Below the pieces are notes generated by a model. That model was not told the origin of the DNA. It made no database searches and saw only the letters and a program-made list of their open reading frames with translations. A DNA stretch of 64,000 bases from Methanofervidicoccus sp. A16 (lineage in GTDB: Archaea; AGJL01; Methanococci; Methanococcales; Methanococcaceae): assembly GCF_003351865.1 (NCBI RefSeq), contig NZ_CP022242.1:1054001-1118000 (forward strand), in the 5' to 3' direction. Within the stretch, counting starts at the first letter, position 1. Each line of letters starts with the position of its first letter. The translations under genes and the position numbers were made by a program. Below, piece after piece: positions 8,876 through 17,630 of the stretch.

Positions 8876-9730
8876 TTACTCTACTATCAAGGAGGCATAT
8901 CCAACAACAGAGGAGTAATCCTTAGTAATATCTCCAGAGGTAGCGTAGGCCAGTAATCTTACATCCCCTGCACCAAGTTCCTTCATGGCCCTTATCATGG
9001 CCATGGTAGGCCCATAACCACACATGGTTATGTTATTATTTACCACAGTGGTATATAGTTCCCTCTCATCCATATTTAGTATGGCCCTTATTGCCAGGGC
9101 GTCCTTCTTCGATGCTATATCTTGGGGCTCATAGTGGCTGAAATCTGTAGATGCTATTATTACTACCCTTCTATCTAACTCCATAGATACCTTTGCTATA
9201 GAATGCCCAACCTCTATGGCGGTCTCATAGTCCTGCATCATCATAGATATAGGTACTATTTTGAAATCTACAGGGTGCAACATACTTAGATGCTGGAGGA
9301 AGGGAAGTTGAACCTCTATGGAGTGCTCCCTAAGGTGGGCACTTTCATCTAAATCTAAGATATCGCAGTTCCTCCATAGTCTATCTATAAACTCATCGTC
9401 TGTCTTCACATCTCCCAAGGGCGTTCTCCATATGCCCTTCATAGTGGAAACTCCAGAACCTAATCCTGTATGGTTAGGCCCTAAGATTACAACTGTAATC
9501 TTTCCATCTACTCTAGAGGATAGAGCCTTATAGGAGTGGGCTGCAACAGGACCAGAGTATATATATCCTGCATGGGGACAGACTAAACCTATAGGTTTCC
9601 TAAAGACTCCTCCTGTTGGAAGGGAACCTGGACCTAACTCGTGAAGATAGCAGTACTCTATCAACTCTATTAACTCATGAGGATCTGAAGGGTAGAACAT
9701 ACCTGCAACTGCAGGGTACCTTATTACCAT
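8876..9730 (-). CDS. MEMO-family protein (AmmeMemoRadiSam system protein B)
   Basis: 284 aa, matching the MEMO1/MJ0403 family, a dioxygenase-like fold with a metal site. The conserved elements are the N-terminal [38 protein letters not shown] and CGYGPTMAM, which bring together the conserved histidines and cysteine. In many archaea it accompanies an AMMECR1 gene and a radical SAM gene; neither is adjacent here. The archaeal function is unknown, so I assign only the family. The ATG follows GGTGAT closely. It is divergent from the HcyBio gene with a 77-nt gap holding both promoters. Confidence 0.88.
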   Translation of the reverse strand: MVIRYPAVAGMFYPSDPHELIELIEYCYLHELGPGSLPTGGVFRKPIGLVCPHAGYIYSGPVAAHSYKALSSRVDGKITVVILGPNHTGLGSGVSTMKGIWRTPLGDVKTDDEFIDRLWRNCDILDLDESAHLREHSIEVQLPFLQHLSMLHPVDFKIVPISMMMQDYETAIEVGHSIAKVSMELDRRVVIIASTDFSHYEPQDIASKKDALAIRAILNMDERELYTTVVNNNITMCGYGPTMAMIRAMKELGAGDVRLLAYATSGDITKDYSSVVGYASLIVE

Positions 9731-9807
9731 ATCATCACCTTATAGTTAATTTTATATTAATTATAATTATTATCTCTATTGCTTAAATATGTGCTATAGG
9801 GATTACC

Positions 9808-11346
9808 ATGAAAACCATCAGAGAGATCAACGAGAAGATAAAAAAAGGGGATGCGGTAGTGTTGACAGCGGAGGAGATGATAGAAGTTGTAGAGGAGATG
9901 GGACCTGAAGGTGCAGCAAAGGAGGTAGATGTTGTCACAACTGGTACCTTTGGAGCCATGTGTTCCAGTGGAGTGTTTCTAAATTTCGGTCATGCAGATC
10001 CTCCAATAAAGATGATGAGAACCTATCTAAATGGAGTGGAAGCCTACTCGGGACTGGCAGCAGTTGACGCCTACCTTGGTGCTGCACAGCCGAACTCCGA
10101 TGACGATATAGATATCAACTACGGTGGAGCCCATGTTATAGAGGATCTTGTAGCAGGAAAGGAGATAAGGCTCCTTGCAGAGGGATATACAACTGACTGT
10201 TATCCGAGAAAGAGGGTATCAACAACTATAACATTAGACGACCTAAATCAGGCGATAATGGTAAATCCAAGGAACTGCTATCAAACATATGCCGCAGCTA
10301 CAAACAGTAGGGATGAGAAGATATACACCTATATGGGCACCTTACTTCCAGAGTACTCCAACATAAACTACTCAGGGGCAGGACAGTTGAATCCTCTCCA
10401 AAACGACTACAACAGGGAGAAGAAGACCTTCAACACCATAGGCATAGGTACTAAGATATTCTTAGGTGGAGGTATTGGATATATAATAGGAGAAGGAACA
10501 CAACACGACCCAGAGAAGGCCTTTGGAACCTTAATGGTTAAGGGAGACTTAAAAACTATGAGTACTAAATTTTTAAGGGCAGGTACTATACCTAATTACG
10601 GATGTACCCTATACGTAGGCATAGGTATACCTATCCCAGTACTAAATGAAGAGGTTGCAAGGGCCTGTGCTGTAAGGGATGAGGATATCGAGGTACCTAT
10701 CTTAGATTATGGAGTGCCGAGAAGGGATAGACCTGTGGTGGCAAGGACAAACTACAAGGAACTTAGAAAGGGAGAAGTTACTATTAAGATATACGACAGT
10801 GAGTTGAAGAAATGGGTGGAAAAAACTGTTAAGACAGCCTCTGTCTCAAGTTATAAAAAATCTAGAGAGGTTGCAGAGGAACTTAAAAAGTGGATACTAA
10901 AGGGAGAATTTACACTTTCGGAGCCAGTTGCTCCCTTGGGAAGAGGTTCATGTAAGCCTATGAAGGCAGAGGCCAAGTTGGTAAGGGATATCCTCAGTAG
11001 ACCGCCAATTGTGGCTAGACCAGATATATCTATAGAGGAGGCTGCCAGGATACTTACTGAAAAGAATATTAATCATTTGCCTATCGTAGATGGAGAGGGA
11101 AGATTATTGGGAATAGTAACATCCTGGGACATTGCAAGGGCTGTAGCCCAGAATATAAACTCCATTTGCGAGATCATGACAAGGCGAGTTATCAGTTCCA
11201 CATTGGATGAACCTATAGATGTTGTGGCGAGGAAGATGAGTAGATACGATATATCTGGAGTACCGGTATTAGATAAGAATGGAAAAGTTGTAGGAATAGT
11301 AACTGCCGAGGACCTCTCGAAGTTGCTGGGATATAGGAAATTTTAA
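9808..11346 (+). CDS. Homocysteine biosynthesis protein, HcyBio domain plus CBS pair
   Basis: 512 aa. Residues 1 to about 375 form the HcyBio (former DUF39) domain, shown in methanogens to be needed, with a NIL-ferredoxin, for making homocysteine from aspartate semialdehyde and an unidentified sulfur donor. Cysteines candidate for sulfur handling include [17 protein letters not shown] and NYGCTLYVG. Residues about 390-512 are two CBS motifs ([20 protein letters not shown] and [20 protein letters not shown]), probably a nucleotide-sensing module. The architecture equals MJ0100 of Methanocaldococcus. The start has a weak Shine-Dalgarno (AGGG). The NIL-ferredoxin gene follows at 14 nt, so the two form an operon. 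Confidence 0.9.
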   Translation: MKTIREINEKIKKGDAVVLTAEEMIEVVEEMGPEGAAKEVDVVTTGTFGAMCSSGVFLNFGHADPPIKMMRTYLNGVEAYSGLAAVDAYLGAAQPNSDDDIDINYGGAHVIEDLVAGKEIRLLAEGYTTDCYPRKRVSTTITLDDLNQAIMVNPRNCYQTYAAATNSRDEKIYTYMGTLLPEYSNINYSGAGQLNPLQNDYNREKKTFNTIGIGTKIFLGGGIGYIIGEGTQHDPEKAFGTLMVKGDLKTMSTKFLRAGTIPNYGCTLYVGIGIPIPVLNEEVARACAVRDEDIEVPILDYGVPRRDRPVVARTNYKELRKGEVTIKIYDSELKKWVEKTVKTASVSSYKKSREVAEELKKWILKGEFTLSEPVAPLGRGSCKPMKAEAKLVRDILSRPPIVARPDISIEEAARILTEKNINHLPIVDGEGRLLGIVTSWDIARAVAQNINSICEIMTRRVISSTLDEPIDVVARKMSRYDISGVPVLDKNGKVVGIVTAEDLSKLLGYRKF

Positions 11347-11360
11347 CTCTGGTGAAAACT

Positions 11361-11762
11361 ATGAAGAAGAGGATATACTACTGGGTATACGAGAAATACA
11401 TAGATAAACCGGTGATATCAAAGGTTATCTTAGAGACGAAGGTTATGATAAACATCTTAATGGCAAAGATGAACCCTCAGGAGAGTTTCCTAATCTTGGA
11501 GTTAAGTGGAAATGAGAAACAAATCGAAGAAGCACTAAATCTGTTGAAAAAGTACGGTGAGTATGAAGATATTCCAAAGATAATAGAGAAAAATAAGGAG
11601 AAATGTATAGACTGTGGAGCATGTGTAGTACACTGTCCTGTTAAGGCCATATCTCGAGATGAGGATTACAGTATAGTATTTAATGAGAAGGAGTGTATCG
11701 GATGTAAAAACTGTGCTAAGATATGCCCTCTTAAGGCTATAGAGGTATTTGATTTTTATTAA
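11361..11762 (+). CDS. NIL-domain ferredoxin, partner of HcyBio
   Basis: 133 aa. The N-terminal half (to about residue 77) is a NIL ligand-binding domain (KRIYYWVYEKYIDKPVIS and later LELSGNEKQIEEALNLLKKY). The C-terminal half has two [4Fe-4S] motifs, CIDCGACVVHCP and CIGCKNCAKICP. It is the MJ0099 type, an electron donor and sulfur-transfer partner of the preceding HcyBio protein. The ATG at 11361 is chosen because GGTGA is 5 nt upstream; the GTG at 11352 overlaps it. Cotranscription with the HcyBio gene is inferred from the 14-nt gap. Confidence 0.9.
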   Translation: MKKRIYYWVYEKYIDKPVISKVILETKVMINILMAKMNPQESFLILELSGNEKQIEEALNLLKKYGEYEDIPKIIEKNKEKCIDCGACVVHCPVKAISRDEDYSIVFNEKECIGCKNCAKICPLKAIEVFDFY

Positions 11763-12014
11763 TAAAAAATTATTAAAATAATTATAATTATTATAATAAT
11801 ATAATAAAAAATAAAATCAAAAATAATAATTATCCTAAATAAAAAGAAACCTATCCTTGTATCTTGATATACAGTAGGGCACTAATGGGAGATTCTTAGG
11901 ATTTTTGTTTAACCTCTACTATTTTTTTATTATTTACTTTTTTAATACTTTTATTTTGAATCATGGATTTAAATATTGTTATAATAAAAAGAATAAAAAA
12001 TAGGTGATGGAGGT

Positions 12015-12932
12015 GTGAGTATATTAGACTTAGTTGAATCTGTTAAACAAATGAAGGACAGGGACTGGAAAATCCTAAGGATAATAGAGATATCTATGAG
12101 AAACCATGAATGGGTGCCTGTAGATGAGATAATTAAAAAATCTAAGTTAGACAGTAAGGAGGTGCTATACAGGTTAAAGGTACTTGATAGACATAAGTTT
12201 GTAAATAGGAGTACCTATGGCTACAGGTTATCCCATAAGGGATACGATGGGTTGGCACTGAATGCATTTATAAAGAGGGATCTTATAAAGGCTATAGGCA
12301 GTAAGTTAGGTGTGGGAAAGGAGGGGGATGTATATACAGTACTACTAACTAACAACAGGGAGGCAGTTTTAAAGTTTCATAAGTTGGGGAGGACATGTTT
12401 CACAAGAGGGAAGAGGTACAGGCTATACCTGGCAGATAAGAGGCATATAAGTTGGCTCTACGCCTCGAGATTGACGGCAGAAAGGGAGTTCCAGGTGTTA
12501 AATGACCTGTATCCAGTTGTAAAGGTTCCTGAGCCCATAGATCAAAATAGACATGCTATTGTTATGGGTAAGTGGGATGGAGTGGAGTTGAAGAGGGTGG
12601 ATCTAACTAAGTTAGAGATAGATATTAAGGGACTATTCTGGGACATTGTTGAGGAGATAAAGAAGATGTACAACATTGGATATATCCATGGAGATCTCAG
12701 CGAATTCAACATACTGATAAATGAAGAGGGAGATTTTCTGATAATAGACTTTCCACAGGCTATAGAGGTTAGGGAGGGTAAGGTAGTGTTGGATATTCTA
12801 CCTGGAGAGTTTAAGATGGATGTTGAGTACTACCTAAAGAGGGATATAGGGAATGTACTTAGGTACTTTAAGAAGTACGGTATAAAAGAGAGTGTAGATG
12901 AAATATATAACTACGTTGTAGGTAAGATCTAA
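12015..12932 (+). CDS. rio2: RIO2 serine/threonine kinase-ATPase
   Basis: Ribosome assembly factor acting on late 40S/30S-type pre-subunits. The N-terminal winged helix (residues 1-90) is characteristic of Rio2. The kinase core has the glycine-rich loop GVGKEGDVYTV, lysine in AVLKFH, the catalytic loop YIHGDLSEFN and the metal-binding IDFPQA, the Rio version of DFG. Length 305 aa is usual. It starts at GTG, with GGTGAT 6 nt upstream. The methyltransferase gene begins 2 nt after its stop, which suggests joint expression in ribosome biogenesis. Confidence 0.95.
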   Translation: MSILDLVESVKQMKDRDWKILRIIEISMRNHEWVPVDEIIKKSKLDSKEVLYRLKVLDRHKFVNRSTYGYRLSHKGYDGLALNAFIKRDLIKAIGSKLGVGKEGDVYTVLLTNNREAVLKFHKLGRTCFTRGKRYRLYLADKRHISWLYASRLTAEREFQVLNDLYPVVKVPEPIDQNRHAIVMGKWDGVELKRVDLTKLEIDIKGLFWDIVEEIKKMYNIGYIHGDLSEFNILINEEGDFLIIDFPQAIEVREGKVVLDILPGEFKMDVEYYLKRDIGNVLRYFKKYGIKESVDEIYNYVVGKI

Positions 12933-12933
12933 T

Positions 12934-13599
12934 ATGAAAAAGAAATACCTGGAGATAATACTGGATAACTTAGATCCTCATCCAAATCCAAAACCTCATT
13001 TAGAACAGTACACCATAGGAGGAAAACTTGCCAGTGAGTTGTTGTTCTTTGCAAGGGAGGATATAAAGGATAACTTTGTGGTGGATTTAGGTTGTGGGAC
13101 TGGTAGGTTGTCTATAGGAGCAAAACTCCTTGGGGCGAGGAAGGTTTTAGGTATAGATATAGATAGAGAATCTGTAGAGTGTGCCAGGGAAAATCTTAGG
13201 AAGTTGGAGAAGATACCTGTAGTAAAAAACTTAGGTGTAGATTTAGAAGAGATTCTTAAAAGTGTACTTTTCATAAATATGGACGTTAAAGATATAGATA
13301 GTGAGTATATAAAGAAGTACTTAGATGATAAAATGGAGGTTGTAGTAATACAGAACCCTCCCTTTGGATGCCAGAGGAGACATGCAGATAGGATATTCCT
13401 AGATAAGGCACTGGAGATAGGAGATGTTGTATATACCATCCACAACTCTTCAACTAGGGACTTCGTGATAAATTACGTTGAAGGGAAAGGGAGGAATATC
13501 ACCCATATCTTTGAGAGTAGATTTAGGATACCGAGGATCTACAGTTTTCACAGTAAGAGGTGTGTGGAGATACCTGTAGATATTTACAGGATAGAGTAG
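12934..13599 (+). CDS. METTL5-like N6-adenine RNA methyltransferase
   Basis: 221 aa class I SAM methyltransferase. SAM motif I is VVDLGCGTGRLSIGAKLLGA (about 49-68), the acidic residue follows in GIDIDRE, and the catalytic motif IV is QNPPFGCQ, the NPPF variant of base-amino methyltransferases. The N-terminal PHPNPKPHLEQYTIGGKLA is typical of the METTL5 group, which in eukaryotes modifies an adenine of 18S rRNA; the archaeal target (16S rRNA) is inferred. The tight link to RIO2 supports a role in small-subunit maturation. Confidence 0.88.
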   Translation: MKKKYLEIILDNLDPHPNPKPHLEQYTIGGKLASELLFFAREDIKDNFVVDLGCGTGRLSIGAKLLGARKVLGIDIDRESVECARENLRKLEKIPVVKNLGVDLEEILKSVLFINMDVKDIDSEYIKKYLDDKMEVVVIQNPPFGCQRRHADRIFLDKALEIGDVVYTIHNSSTRDFVINYVEGKGRNITHIFESRFRIPRIYSFHSKRCVEIPVDIYRIE

Positions 13600-13755
13600 A
13601 GGAATGATGATAAAAAGGAGAAATAAAATTTTTGAGGATAATGAAAATAAAAATATAATAAAAATTGCTTCTAATAGTTATAATTATTAAAAAATTAATA
13701 TCAGAATAATAAAAAATAAATCCCATAATAAATACTTAATGGGAGTATAACATAG

Positions 13756-13868
13756 GTAAAAAAGTAAAATCTCACAACATCCCCTGAAATGTCTTGAGCA
13801 CTAGAGAGAAGTAGGGCAGATCTCTGTTAAACCTTTTTCTTAAAGAGTTTTTTTACCTTTTTTTTATT
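13756..13868 (-). repeat. Family D repeat, inverted
   Basis: Read on the minus strand it has GGTAAAAAAACTCTTTAAG, then AGATCTGCCCTACTTCTCTC and an AGTGCTC segment. AAGAG and CTCTT around GGTAAAAAA suggest a small hairpin common to the family. Confidence 0.45.
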
Positions 13869-13912
13869 TATTAATTTTTTATCGTTTTTTACTCTAATTA
13901 TTCTTATAATTA

Positions 13913-14076
13913 CCCCAGTTCCCATCAAGATTGTGATTAAAAAAATATAATAATTATTATAATAAAAGTAATAAAAGTTTTAAAAGAGGAATAAAATGAA
14001 TAAAATTCTGATAGAGATAAAAATAAAATAACCCTTTCTATTCTATATTGGACACTGGAGAAACAAGTAGGATTAC
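13913..14076 (+). repeat. Family C repeat
   Basis: Left end CCCCAGTTCCCATCAAGATT, core AATAAAATTCTGATAGAG and TATTGGACACTGGAGAAAC, AAGTAGG. Its right end is fused directly to the left end of the next family B copy. Confidence 0.68.
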
Positions 14077-14078
14077 TA

Positions 14079-14242
14079 CCTTAGTTCCTACCAAGTAGTG
14101 ATTAAAAGAAACGATGAAAATGGGATAATGGAAGTTTTGATTTTAAAACCTTTTTCTTATTTTTTATTTTTATTATTTTTATAATTATTTTTATTATATT
14201 TTTATTTTATTCTTTAAACTATCCCTTTGATGGGAACTAAGG
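14079..14242 (+). repeat. Family B repeat with internal deletion
   Basis: Left end CCTTAGTTCCTACCAAGTAG and right end CTTTGATGGGAACTAAGGT are present, but the central 120 bases (GGATCTTTC through CTCCTTC) are gone. It resumes at GGGATAATGGAAGTTTTGAT. Confidence 0.65.
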
Positions 14243-14470
14243 TCTTATAATTATTATCTATAATTACGAATTTAAAAATGTTTTGATGTAAATATAATCT
14301 CTATCTGTTTTATCTCTTTCTCATACATCTCTGAACACTGGAAATAAGACAGTGAAACCATCATCTTTATTATATCACTGTTTTGAATTAAGTATATATA
14401 ATAAAAATAACATAAACTTCCTAAACTATAGTGCCTAAAACTATAAATTATTATACTCGGTGTATATAAA

Positions 14471-15232
14471 ATGATCACTATTAAAAGATCTATTAAAGAG
14501 ATCTTGTCTCAAATCTCTGAAGATCTCTCTTTTAGTAAGGAGGAGATATACAAAATACTGGAAGGAGTGAGGATCTCTAAAAAATATCTCTATGTAGTTC
14601 CAAAAAAATGTATAAGGTGTGCCCTCTGTTATGACGAGTGCCCAGTAGATGCCATAACAAAGCCCTCTATAAAGAAGCCTGCGGAGATAATACCTGATAA
14701 ATGTGTTAAATGTGAGATATGTGCAAGAACCTGTCCTGTAAATGCTATAGATATCTTAGAGTGCACTGGAGACATTAAGGGAGAGGAGTTGATCTATACA
14801 TTAAAGGAGGTTGAGGTGGAACGTAGGACTATAAGGTTGAAGAAATACAATATAGACCTAAACAAGTGTATAAAGTGTGGTATCTGTGCCAGATTCTGCC
14901 CAACTGGTGCGATACATGTTGAGAGGAGGAAGAGTTTCAAGGTGGATTTAAACCGTTGTGTTGGATGTAGAGCCTGTGAGAGGGTGTGCCCAAAGAAGGC
15001 CATATCTGTTGAAAACGAGATGGGAGAGGTGCCCTTCCATAAGGAGATTACAGTGGATAACAGTAAGTGTGTAAAGTGTTTAATGTGTATAGTGGAGTGT
15101 CCCATCGGTATAATAAGGGAGATAGAGGAGGGAGTAGAGATAGACAGTAAATCCTGTATATTCTGTGGAAGGTGTGAAAGGGTATGTCCAGTTTATGCGA
15201 TCGAGATTAAAAATATTGAAGGTGTTCAGTAG
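14471..15232 (+). CDS. Polyferredoxin with six [4Fe-4S] motifs
   Basis: 253 aa. Six complete CxxCxxCxxxCP motifs follow a 40-residue helical N-terminus: CIRCALCYDECP, CVKCEICARTCP, CIKCGICARFCP, CVGCRACERVCP, CVKCLMCIVECP and CIFCGRCERVCP, enough for six [4Fe-4S] clusters. No other domain and no signal peptide; a cytoplasmic electron carrier. Methanogens use such proteins with energy-converting hydrogenases (Eha/Ehb) and formylmethanofuran dehydrogenase, but no such genes are near, so the partner is unknown. The downstream CBS gene starts at the base after its stop codon, so they are almost surely one transcript. Confidence 0.93.
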   Translation: MITIKRSIKEILSQISEDLSFSKEEIYKILEGVRISKKYLYVVPKKCIRCALCYDECPVDAITKPSIKKPAEIIPDKCVKCEICARTCPVNAIDILECTGDIKGEELIYTLKEVEVERRTIRLKKYNIDLNKCIKCGICARFCPTGAIHVERRKSFKVDLNRCVGCRACERVCPKKAISVENEMGEVPFHKEITVDNSKCVKCLMCIVECPIGIIREIEEGVEIDSKSCIFCGRCERVCPVYAIEIKNIEGVQ

Positions 15233-15874
15233 ATGAAGGTTAGGGAGTTGATGGATACCAACTTTTTAAAGTTATATAAAGACTACTCTGTTAAAGAGGC
15301 TATCCAACTTATGTATAAGAAAAAGAGATTCAGTGCTCCAGTTTTAGACGACGAGGATAAGTTGGTAGGACTAGTACTTTCAGTGGATCTTGCAGTGGTG
15401 GAGGACAGATCTATTCCTATCTCAGAGGTTATGTATCCCTACGAGGAGGTAGTAACTGTTAGGGAGAACGATCCTGCGAGAGATGCTGTTATAAAGTTAG
15501 TTAAATACAAAGTTATAAGTATTCCAGTGCTAAATGAAGAGGATAGGGTAGTGGGAGTTGTAAGAAGTTGCGATGTGATAAAAACCCTGGCAAAGTTGTA
15601 TGACATCCCTGTGTATAAACTCTTTAAGATATTGGAGAAGGAGTTGAAGGGCATAACCTGGGAGGAACTTATGGAGGCTGCGGCGATAGTAACTAAAAAT
15701 ACCACTGGAGAGGACATAACACCTGAGGAGTACGAGAAGAGGATAAGAAATACAACCTTTGGTCAGGCTCTCTGGGCATGTGGAGGTTTGGAGAAGTTCT
15801 TTGCAGGGTTGATCAAAATAGGAGAGGTTGTTATTGCTAGAAGGGTTGCAAAGTTTGGGAAGAGAGGTAGATAA
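15233..15874 (+). CDS. CBS-domain protein coupled to the polyferredoxin
   Basis: 213 aa. Residues 1-120 carry two CBS motifs (SAPVLDDEDKLVGLVLSVDL and ISIPVLNEEDRVVGVVRSCD). The remaining 90 residues are a helical C-terminal region of unknown function that I do not recognise (KELKGITWEELMEAAAIV, ARRVAKFGKRGR). CBS pairs bind adenosyl ligands, so sensing of ATP, AMP or SAM is likely but not shown. The zero-base spacing to the polyferredoxin gene suggests control or docking of that carrier. Confidence 0.88.
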   Translation: MKVRELMDTNFLKLYKDYSVKEAIQLMYKKKRFSAPVLDDEDKLVGLVLSVDLAVVEDRSIPISEVMYPYEEVVTVRENDPARDAVIKLVKYKVISIPVLNEEDRVVGVVRSCDVIKTLAKLYDIPVYKLFKILEKELKGITWEELMEAAAIVTKNTTGEDITPEEYEKRIRNTTFGQALWACGGLEKFFAGLIKIGEVVIARRVAKFGKRGR

Positions 15875-15950
15875 GAAATATTTTAAACTATTATAAAAAA
15901 TAATTAATAGAAAAAATAGAATAAAAAACTATAATAAAAGACTAGTAAAC

Positions 15951-16041
15951 AAAAGACGAAAAATTTCTGATAAGAAGGATTAACAGAAATCCTGCCCTGT
16001 TTCTCTAGTACCCGGTAAGGACATACTTTTGCCTTTTTGTC
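15951..16041 (+). repeat. Family D repeat
   Basis: Reads AAGAAGGATTAACAGAAATC, CTGCCCTGTTTCTCTAGTAC and later TACTTTTGCCTTTTTGTC, matching the copies at 24365, 51085 and 53725. Confidence 0.5.
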
Positions 16042-16050
16042 TATATTTTT

Positions 16051-16278
16051 ACCCTAATTCCCATCAAAAAATCCTGATAAGAATAATTATAATAAAAGTA
16101 ATAAAAAGAAGGTATTAAAACCAGAATAAAAGATGATCTCCTGGGACGCTCTAAGATACTATGGAAGTGGAGCAGATCCATCCTAACAGGTTGCTATCAT
16201 TAATCTATATTTTAATATTTCTCAGTCTTTTTTATTATTTTTATTATTTAAATCGTTATTTTGATGGGAATAGAGGTT
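16051..16278 (-). repeat. Family A repeat, inverted
   Basis: Ends ACCCTAATTCCCATCAAAAA and TTTGATGGGAATAGAGGTT. The inverted core has CTCCTGGGACGCTCTAAGAT, GAAGTGGAGCAGATCC and TAACAGGTTGCT. Confidence 0.75.
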
Positions 16279-16353
16279 TATTTTATTATTCCTCTTAAGA
16301 TTTTTATTACTTTTTTTATTATTCTTCTCACAATCTTGATGAGAACTAGGGTT
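16279..16353 (-). repeat. Family C repeat, truncated and inverted
   Basis: Reads TATTTTATTATTCCTCTTAAG into CACAATCTTGATGAGAACTA, that is, the reverse of the truncated C copies at 1411 and 8089, and again starts exactly at the end of a neighbouring element. Confidence 0.55.
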
Positions 16354-16472
16354 TTTATACTAGATTTAAATATTAACAGTTTTTAAATCTTAGTTCCCAT
16401 CAAAGTAATAATTAAAAGAATAATAAAAAGATAATTATTATAATTAGAATCATAATGAAATTAATCAATATA

Positions 16473-16649
16473 ACCTAATTCCCATCAAAAAATTCTAATA
16501 AGAATAATAATAATTATAAAAAATAAAAATATAAAAAGAAGTATTAAAATTATTGAAATCAAAACAAGAGATAAATAATTTCTCCTGAAATGCTCTAAGA
16601 TACTCTATGGAGTGGAGTAGATCCTTTATAACAGGTTGTTATTATTAAT
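16473..16649 (-). repeat. Family A repeat, inverted, one end shared
   Basis: Left end AACCTAATTCCCATCAAAAA. The inverted core has CTCCTGAAATGCTCTAAGAT, GTGGAGTAGATCC and TAACAGGTTGTTATTATTAA. It runs straight into the end of the following family C copy. Confidence 0.7.
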
Positions 16650-16827
16650 GCCCTACTTTCCATCAAAGTGATAATTACTTGTTTACCCAGCATCCAATAT
16701 TATTTTACTTTTTTATCCCCATCCCTTCAGAATTTTATTACATTTTATTATTATTCCTTATTAAGATTTTTATTATGAATATTATTTTTTATTATTATTC
16801 TTCTTACAATCCTGATGGGAACCAGGT
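16650..16827 (-). repeat. Family C repeat, inverted, complete
   Basis: CCCTACTTTCCATCAAAGTG, TACTTGTTTACCCAGCATCC, TTTATCCCCATCCCTTCAG and right end CAATCCTGATGGGAACCAGG. The CATCCCTTCAGAATTTTATT segment is the one found next to the right end of the first IS copy. Confidence 0.72.
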
Positions 16828-17067
16828 AATGTTAAATATCTTAAGATCTTTCTGAACACTTAGGTATGATAGGAGATCTTACTCTGATATCCACTACACT
16901 AGAAGGTTTACAGAGGATCATTCCCCTCCAATCTTCTTTTTAAAATTTTTTATATCTGGGATGATAGAAGTTTTTATTTTAAAAGTTTTTTCTTATTTTC
17001 TTATTTTTATATTTTTATGATTATCCTTATTATTTTTTAACCTATCTTTTTGATGGGAAGTAGGGTT
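16828..17067 (+). repeat. Family B repeat, left end missing
   Basis: Starts at GTTAAATATCTTAAGATC. Core CTTTCTGAACACTTAGG, GATAGGAGATCTTAC, CAGAGGATCATTCCCCTCC and GGGATGATAGAAGTTTTTAT. Right end TTTTTGATGGGAAGTAGGGT. Confidence 0.75.
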
Positions 17068-17128
17068 TTTTAATATTTTTATTTTTTATAATTTTAAATT
17101 TTAATTGTTCTTTTTATTATTATTTATT

Positions 17129-17626
17129 TCACAGTACAAACTCCCTGTACTCCTTACTCTCAGTATCAAATATACCAACGGTGGCAGTACCAGTTAAGTA
17201 GCCACAACACTCTCCTGGATTTATCACCAGTACTCCATCCTCCTCCTTAAGTACTTTCTTATGGGTATGGCCGTATATAACAACGTCGTACTTCTTAGAT
17301 TTTATAACTGCATCTAATACCTCACTGTTTGTACCATGTAAGACAAAGAACTTTAAAGAGTCTACCTCAAAGGATAAATAATCGTCTATCTCATTCTCGG
17401 GATTTAACTCCTTTAACCACTCCTTAAGTTTTGTCCTCTCTCCATCGTTGTTGCCGTAGGTTGCCAATATCCTGCCCTTAAAGTTCTTAAACTCCTTTAT
17501 AACGAAGAGGGAGACGAAGTCGCCACAGTGTATTATTGTATCTACCTTCTCCCTGTTGAATATCTCTATAGCCTTCCTTATATTAGGTAGGTAGTCATGG
17601 GTATCTGAGAGGATACCTATCTTCAT
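17129..17626 (-). CDS. MJ0936/YfcE-family metallophosphodiesterase
   Basis: 165 aa calcineurin-like phosphoesterase. All metal ligands are present: DTHD near the N-terminus (MKIGILSDTHDYL), GDF, the GNND motif (YGNNDGERT), FVLHGT and the terminal GHTHK. This is the MJ0936 family, a small Mn/Ni-dependent phosphodiesterase with broad activity in vitro and unknown physiological substrate. It is last in a probable pyrF-unknown-hemD-phosphodiesterase operon, the stop of hemD lying 4 nt upstream of its ATG, with AGGTGAT within the end of hemD as Shine-Dalgarno. Confidence 0.92.
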   Translation of the reverse strand: MKIGILSDTHDYLPNIRKAIEIFNREKVDTIIHCGDFVSLFVIKEFKNFKGRILATYGNNDGERTKLKEWLKELNPENEIDDYLSFEVDSLKFFVLHGTNSEVLDAVIKSKKYDVVIYGHTHKKVLKEEDGVLVINPGECCGYLTGTATVGIFDTESKEYREFVL

Positions 17627-17630
17627 CCTA

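Larger units (their letters stand above)
13600..14470. other. 0.9-kb repeat-bearing spacer
   Basis: Contains an inverted family D repeat (about 13756-13868), family C (13913-14076) and an internally deleted family B (14079-14242). The last 230 bases before the polyferredoxin gene are AT-rich and hold its presumed promoter; no clear Shine-Dalgarno precedes that gene. Confidence 0.55.
15875..17128. other. 1.25-kb spacer made of concatenated repeats
   Basis: Between the convergent CBS and phosphodiesterase genes lie: family D (15951-16041), inverted A (16051-16278), inverted truncated C (16279-16353), a short left end plus AT-rich tail (16388-16470), inverted A (16473-16649), inverted C (16650-16827) and family B lacking its left end (16828-17067). 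No gene is visible. This is the densest repeat cluster in the window. Confidence 0.65.

Noticed and set aside
12996-13445. 149-codon minus-strand frame
   Set aside because: Mirror of the METTL5-like gene; serine/leucine-rich composition typical of antisense frames in AT-rich DNA.
13523-14478. Two small minus-strand frames (about 67 and 68 codons)
   Set aside because: They cross repeats or gene ends, lack ribosome sites and show no protein-like pattern.
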